A DNA stretch of 64,000 nucleotides from Bacteroidales bacterium (GTDB lineage Bacteria; Bacteroidota; Bacteroidia; Bacteroidales; UBA932): positions 26,999 to 90,998 of the forward strand of contig JAHHQP010000002.1 of the NCBI GenBank assembly GCA_020026355.1. Reading direction: 5' to 3'. The notes under the pieces are model-generated. The model saw nothing but the letters and a program-made list of their open reading frames with translations. It was not told the DNA's origin and did no database searches. Below are positions 61,918 through 64,000 of this stretch, in pieces. The translations under genes were made by a program, and so were the position numbers. How positions within the stretch are numbered: position 1 is the stretch's first letter; each line of letters opens with the position of its first letter.

Positions 61918-63948
61918 ATGAATTTCAAGCATATTTTGGCAGCTACTATCGTATCCTTGGCTTGCGCCGGTGCTCAGGCGCAGATTTTCAATCCGATCCC
62001 TTCCGCTTGGAAATGGATCAGCGACGAGGAGGTCATCTTCTCGTTCGACGGTAAATATACCGGTGAGAAAGATTTCACCGTCAATCCGACCAGACACTTC
62101 CGCAGACAGTTGAAGAACGCACCTGAGAAATACGCGGAATTTCCGCTGGAGCCGGCCGGTGCCGTGAATCTGACTTATTCTCCGGATTCTACGAAACTGG
62201 CTTTCACGCGTGACAACAATCTTTTCGTCGTGAACATCGCGGACGGTAAGGAGCGGCAGTTGACCTATGATGGAACCGATCTGATCCTGAACGGTTACGC
62301 TTCCTGGGTCTATTATGAGGAAATCTTCGGCAGACCTTCCAGGTATCGCGCTTTCTGGTGGTCTCCTGATTCACGCAAGATCGGTTTCTACCGTTTCGAC
62401 AATACGGAGGTGCCGATGTTCCCGATCTATTCTCCGGCCGGCCAGAACGGCGCTCTTCGCCAGACCCGGTATCCGAAGTGCGGACAGCCGAACCCGGAAG
62501 TCAGGATCGGCATCATTGACCTGGAACAGGGAACTACGACCTGGGCGGATTTCGACGAGAAGGAGGACCAGTATTTCGGTACCCCTTTCTGGGGCGCGGA
62601 CAGCCAGGAATTCTTCATCAGCCGCGAACCGAGAGTCCAGAACACGCTTGATCTCTATGCCGTTTCCGTGAAGGACGGTTCGAAGAAACATATCTACCAT
62701 GAGACTTACAAGACTTGGCTGGACTGGATCGACGGCATGATCTTCGGCGAGAAAGGACTGTACATGGCCCGTCAGTTCGAGACCGGCTGGGCGCAGATCT
62801 ACTATCTCTCCTATGACGGCAAGGAATTCAGACGCTTGACGGACGGCCCGAACTGGAGAATCTCCTTGCTGCGGGTCGATGAGAAGAAAGGCGATGTCTA
62901 TTTCACGGCAGAGCGCGATTCCCGCGTGCGCAAGGCCTTGTACAAGGTGGACCGCAAAGGCAGGATCACTGCATTGACCGATCCTTCCCTCAATGTCCAC
63001 AATGTGCAGTTCTCACCGGACGGCAAGCATTTCGCCTGCATGCTTTCGAACTACACCACGCCTTTCCAGGTCTGGGTGTTCAATACCGCGAATCCGAAGA
63101 AAGCCTGTCTCGTGGCGGATCAGAAAGGTCCTGAATATAAGGAGGATACCTATGTCTGCCCGCAGTCGCTGACCATCACGACCAAAGACGGACTGACCCT
63201 GGAAGGAAACATCATGTACCCGCGCGGCTTCGATCCGTCCAGGAAATATCCGGTCCATGTCGATATCTACGGTGGTCCGGACACTCCAAGGGTCAATGAT
63301 TTCTACTATGGGGCGCGCAATCAATGGTATGCCGAGAACGGTATCATTCAGGTTACGGCGGACTGCCGCGCTGCCGGTCACAACGGTCGGGAGGGCATGG
63401 ATGTCATCTATCGTCAGCTGGATGTCCGTGAAGTCGAGGATTTCGTCGAATGGGGCCGTTATCTCCAGTCTCTTCCTTATGTCAATGGGGACAAGATCGG
63501 TGTCGAGGGCTTCTCTTTCGGTGGAACCATGACCACCTTGCTGCTCTGCGACCATTCCGACGTCTTCCATTACGGTATCGCCGGCGGTGGAGTCTATGAC
63601 TGGTCGCTCTATGATACCCATTACACCGAAAGGTTCATGGATTCTCCGCAGAACAACCCGGAAGGTTACGCCAGGACCCGTGCTATCGACCATGCCGCCA
63701 ATTATCCGGTGAAGAACGGCAGCAATCCGCTCGTCGAGCCGGTGATGCTGAAGATCACGCATGGCACCGGTGATGACAACGTGCATTTCCAGAGTACTCT
63801 CCAGATGATCGATGCCCTTCATAAGGTGAACGCGAAGTTCGAGTTCATGATCTATCCGGATGGCATGCACGGCTATCATGACTACCAGGGAGAACATTTC
63901 CTCGAGGCGAACCATGAGTTCTGGCGCAGATATCTGCTTGATAAATAA
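61918..63948 (+). CDS. Dipeptidyl peptidase IV-like S9 serine peptidase
   Basis: The 676-residue protein has a signal peptide (ending AQAQ), an eight-bladed-type propeller with the paired glutamates E134/E135 (YYEEIFGR) that in DPP4 hold the substrate's N-terminus, and a C-terminal alpha/beta-hydrolase domain. The catalytic triad is S533 (GFSFGG), D619 or D620 (GTGDDNVH) and H651 (GMHGYH). It would remove N-terminal dipeptides, typically Xaa-Pro, in the periplasm. The last 52 bp of the window after it hold nothing recognisable. Confidence 0.92.
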   Translation: MNFKHILAATIVSLACAGAQAQIFNPIPSAWKWISDEEVIFSFDGKYTGEKDFTVNPTRHFRRQLKNAPEKYAEFPLEPAGAVNLTYSPDSTKLAFTRDNNLFVVNIADGKERQLTYDGTDLILNGYASWVYYEEIFGRPSRYRAFWWSPDSRKIGFYRFDNTEVPMFPIYSPAGQNGALRQTRYPKCGQPNPEVRIGIIDLEQGTTTWADFDEKEDQYFGTPFWGADSQEFFISREPRVQNTLDLYAVSVKDGSKKHIYHETYKTWLDWIDGMIFGEKGLYMARQFETGWAQIYYLSYDGKEFRRLTDGPNWRISLLRVDEKKGDVYFTAERDSRVRKALYKVDRKGRITALTDPSLNVHNVQFSPDGKHFACMLSNYTTPFQVWVFNTANPKKACLVADQKGPEYKEDTYVCPQSLTITTKDGLTLEGNIMYPRGFDPSRKYPVHVDIYGGPDTPRVNDFYYGARNQWYAENGIIQVTADCRAAGHNGREGMDVIYRQLDVREVEDFVEWGRYLQSLPYVNGDKIGVEGFSFGGTMTTLLLCDHSDVFHYGIAGGGVYDWSLYDTHYTERFMDSPQNNPEGYARTRAIDHAANYPVKNGSNPLVEPVMLKITHGTGDDNVHFQSTLQMIDALHKVNAKFEFMIYPDGMHGYHDYQGEHFLEANHEFWRRYLLDK

Positions 63949-64000
63949 GGAATTTCGTCACGATCTGCACGAATTCAAAACAGTCTTCGGGAAACGGCTT

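Noticed and set aside
1..64000. CRISPR arrays, insertion sequences, integrases, rRNA genes
   Set aside because: No regularly spaced repeats, transposase- or integrase-like frames, or rRNA segments were seen.

Overview
The window looks like a chromosomal segment of a gut- or host-associated member of the Bacteroidales, probably uncultured. The clade call rests on SusC/SusD-type genes, two hybrid two-component systems, lipoproteins, several -7 boxes of the form TAnnTTTG, and a fimbrillin-like protein. All functions are inferred from sequence motifs read by eye; no database was searched.

Layout. (1) 1-5.9 kb: two beta-helix proteins with DUF4988-like repeats (the first cut by the window edge), a 52-residue small protein and a fimbrillin-like surface lipoprotein, closed by a strong terminator. 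(2) 6-18.6 kb: amino-sugar and uronate salvage. This holds an N-acetylhexosamine-kinase-like enzyme, a NagB-like/PIG-L fusion, a hybrid two-component system, KduD, a fusion of a DUF4861 domain to a galactitol-type PTS EIIC permease, KduI with a signal peptide, and a CBM9-like protein. (3) 18.6-24.7 kb: radical SAM protein, HAD phosphatase, transketolase and a stand-alone DUF4861 lipoprotein. (4) 24.9-50.9 kb: a polysaccharide utilisation locus for heparin/heparan sulfate-like glycosaminoglycans. It has a second hybrid two-component system, a leftward arm (PL12-like lyase, surface glycan-binding protein, SusC, SusD with an in-frame stop) and a rightward arm (GH88, PL12, sulfatase, DUF3604/PHP-like protein, sulfatase, PL21, sulfatase). 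(5) 51-64 kb: mostly housekeeping genes (acyl-CoA ligase, nitroreductase, GtrA, prolyl-tRNA editing protein, cardiolipin synthase, CDP-alcohol phosphatidyltransferase, histidine phosphatase-rhodanese fusion, superoxide dismutase, alcohol dehydrogenase, EamA permease, DPP4-like peptidase), two tRNAs, and a perfect sigma-54 promoter in front of a likely small RNA.

How the parts fit. Surface binding and import (SGBP, SusCD) would feed lyases, sulfatases and GH88, which release unsaturated uronate and glucosamine units. Region 2 carries matching downstream steps for both halves of the disaccharide. Because KduI carries a signal peptide and its neighbour fuses a periplasmic-looking domain to a permease, uronate isomerisation may happen before uptake, with KduD finishing the reduction inside the cell. 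KDG kinase and KDPG aldolase are not in the window, nor is a sulfatase-maturing enzyme.

The most interesting points are the DUF4861-EIIC fusion with the exported KduI, the sigma-54-driven RNA candidate, a 34-bp nested inverted repeat at the kduD promoter whose 14-bp core recurs in the acyl-CoA ligase leader, the in-frame TGA in susD, and the NagB-like domain lacking two catalytic residues.
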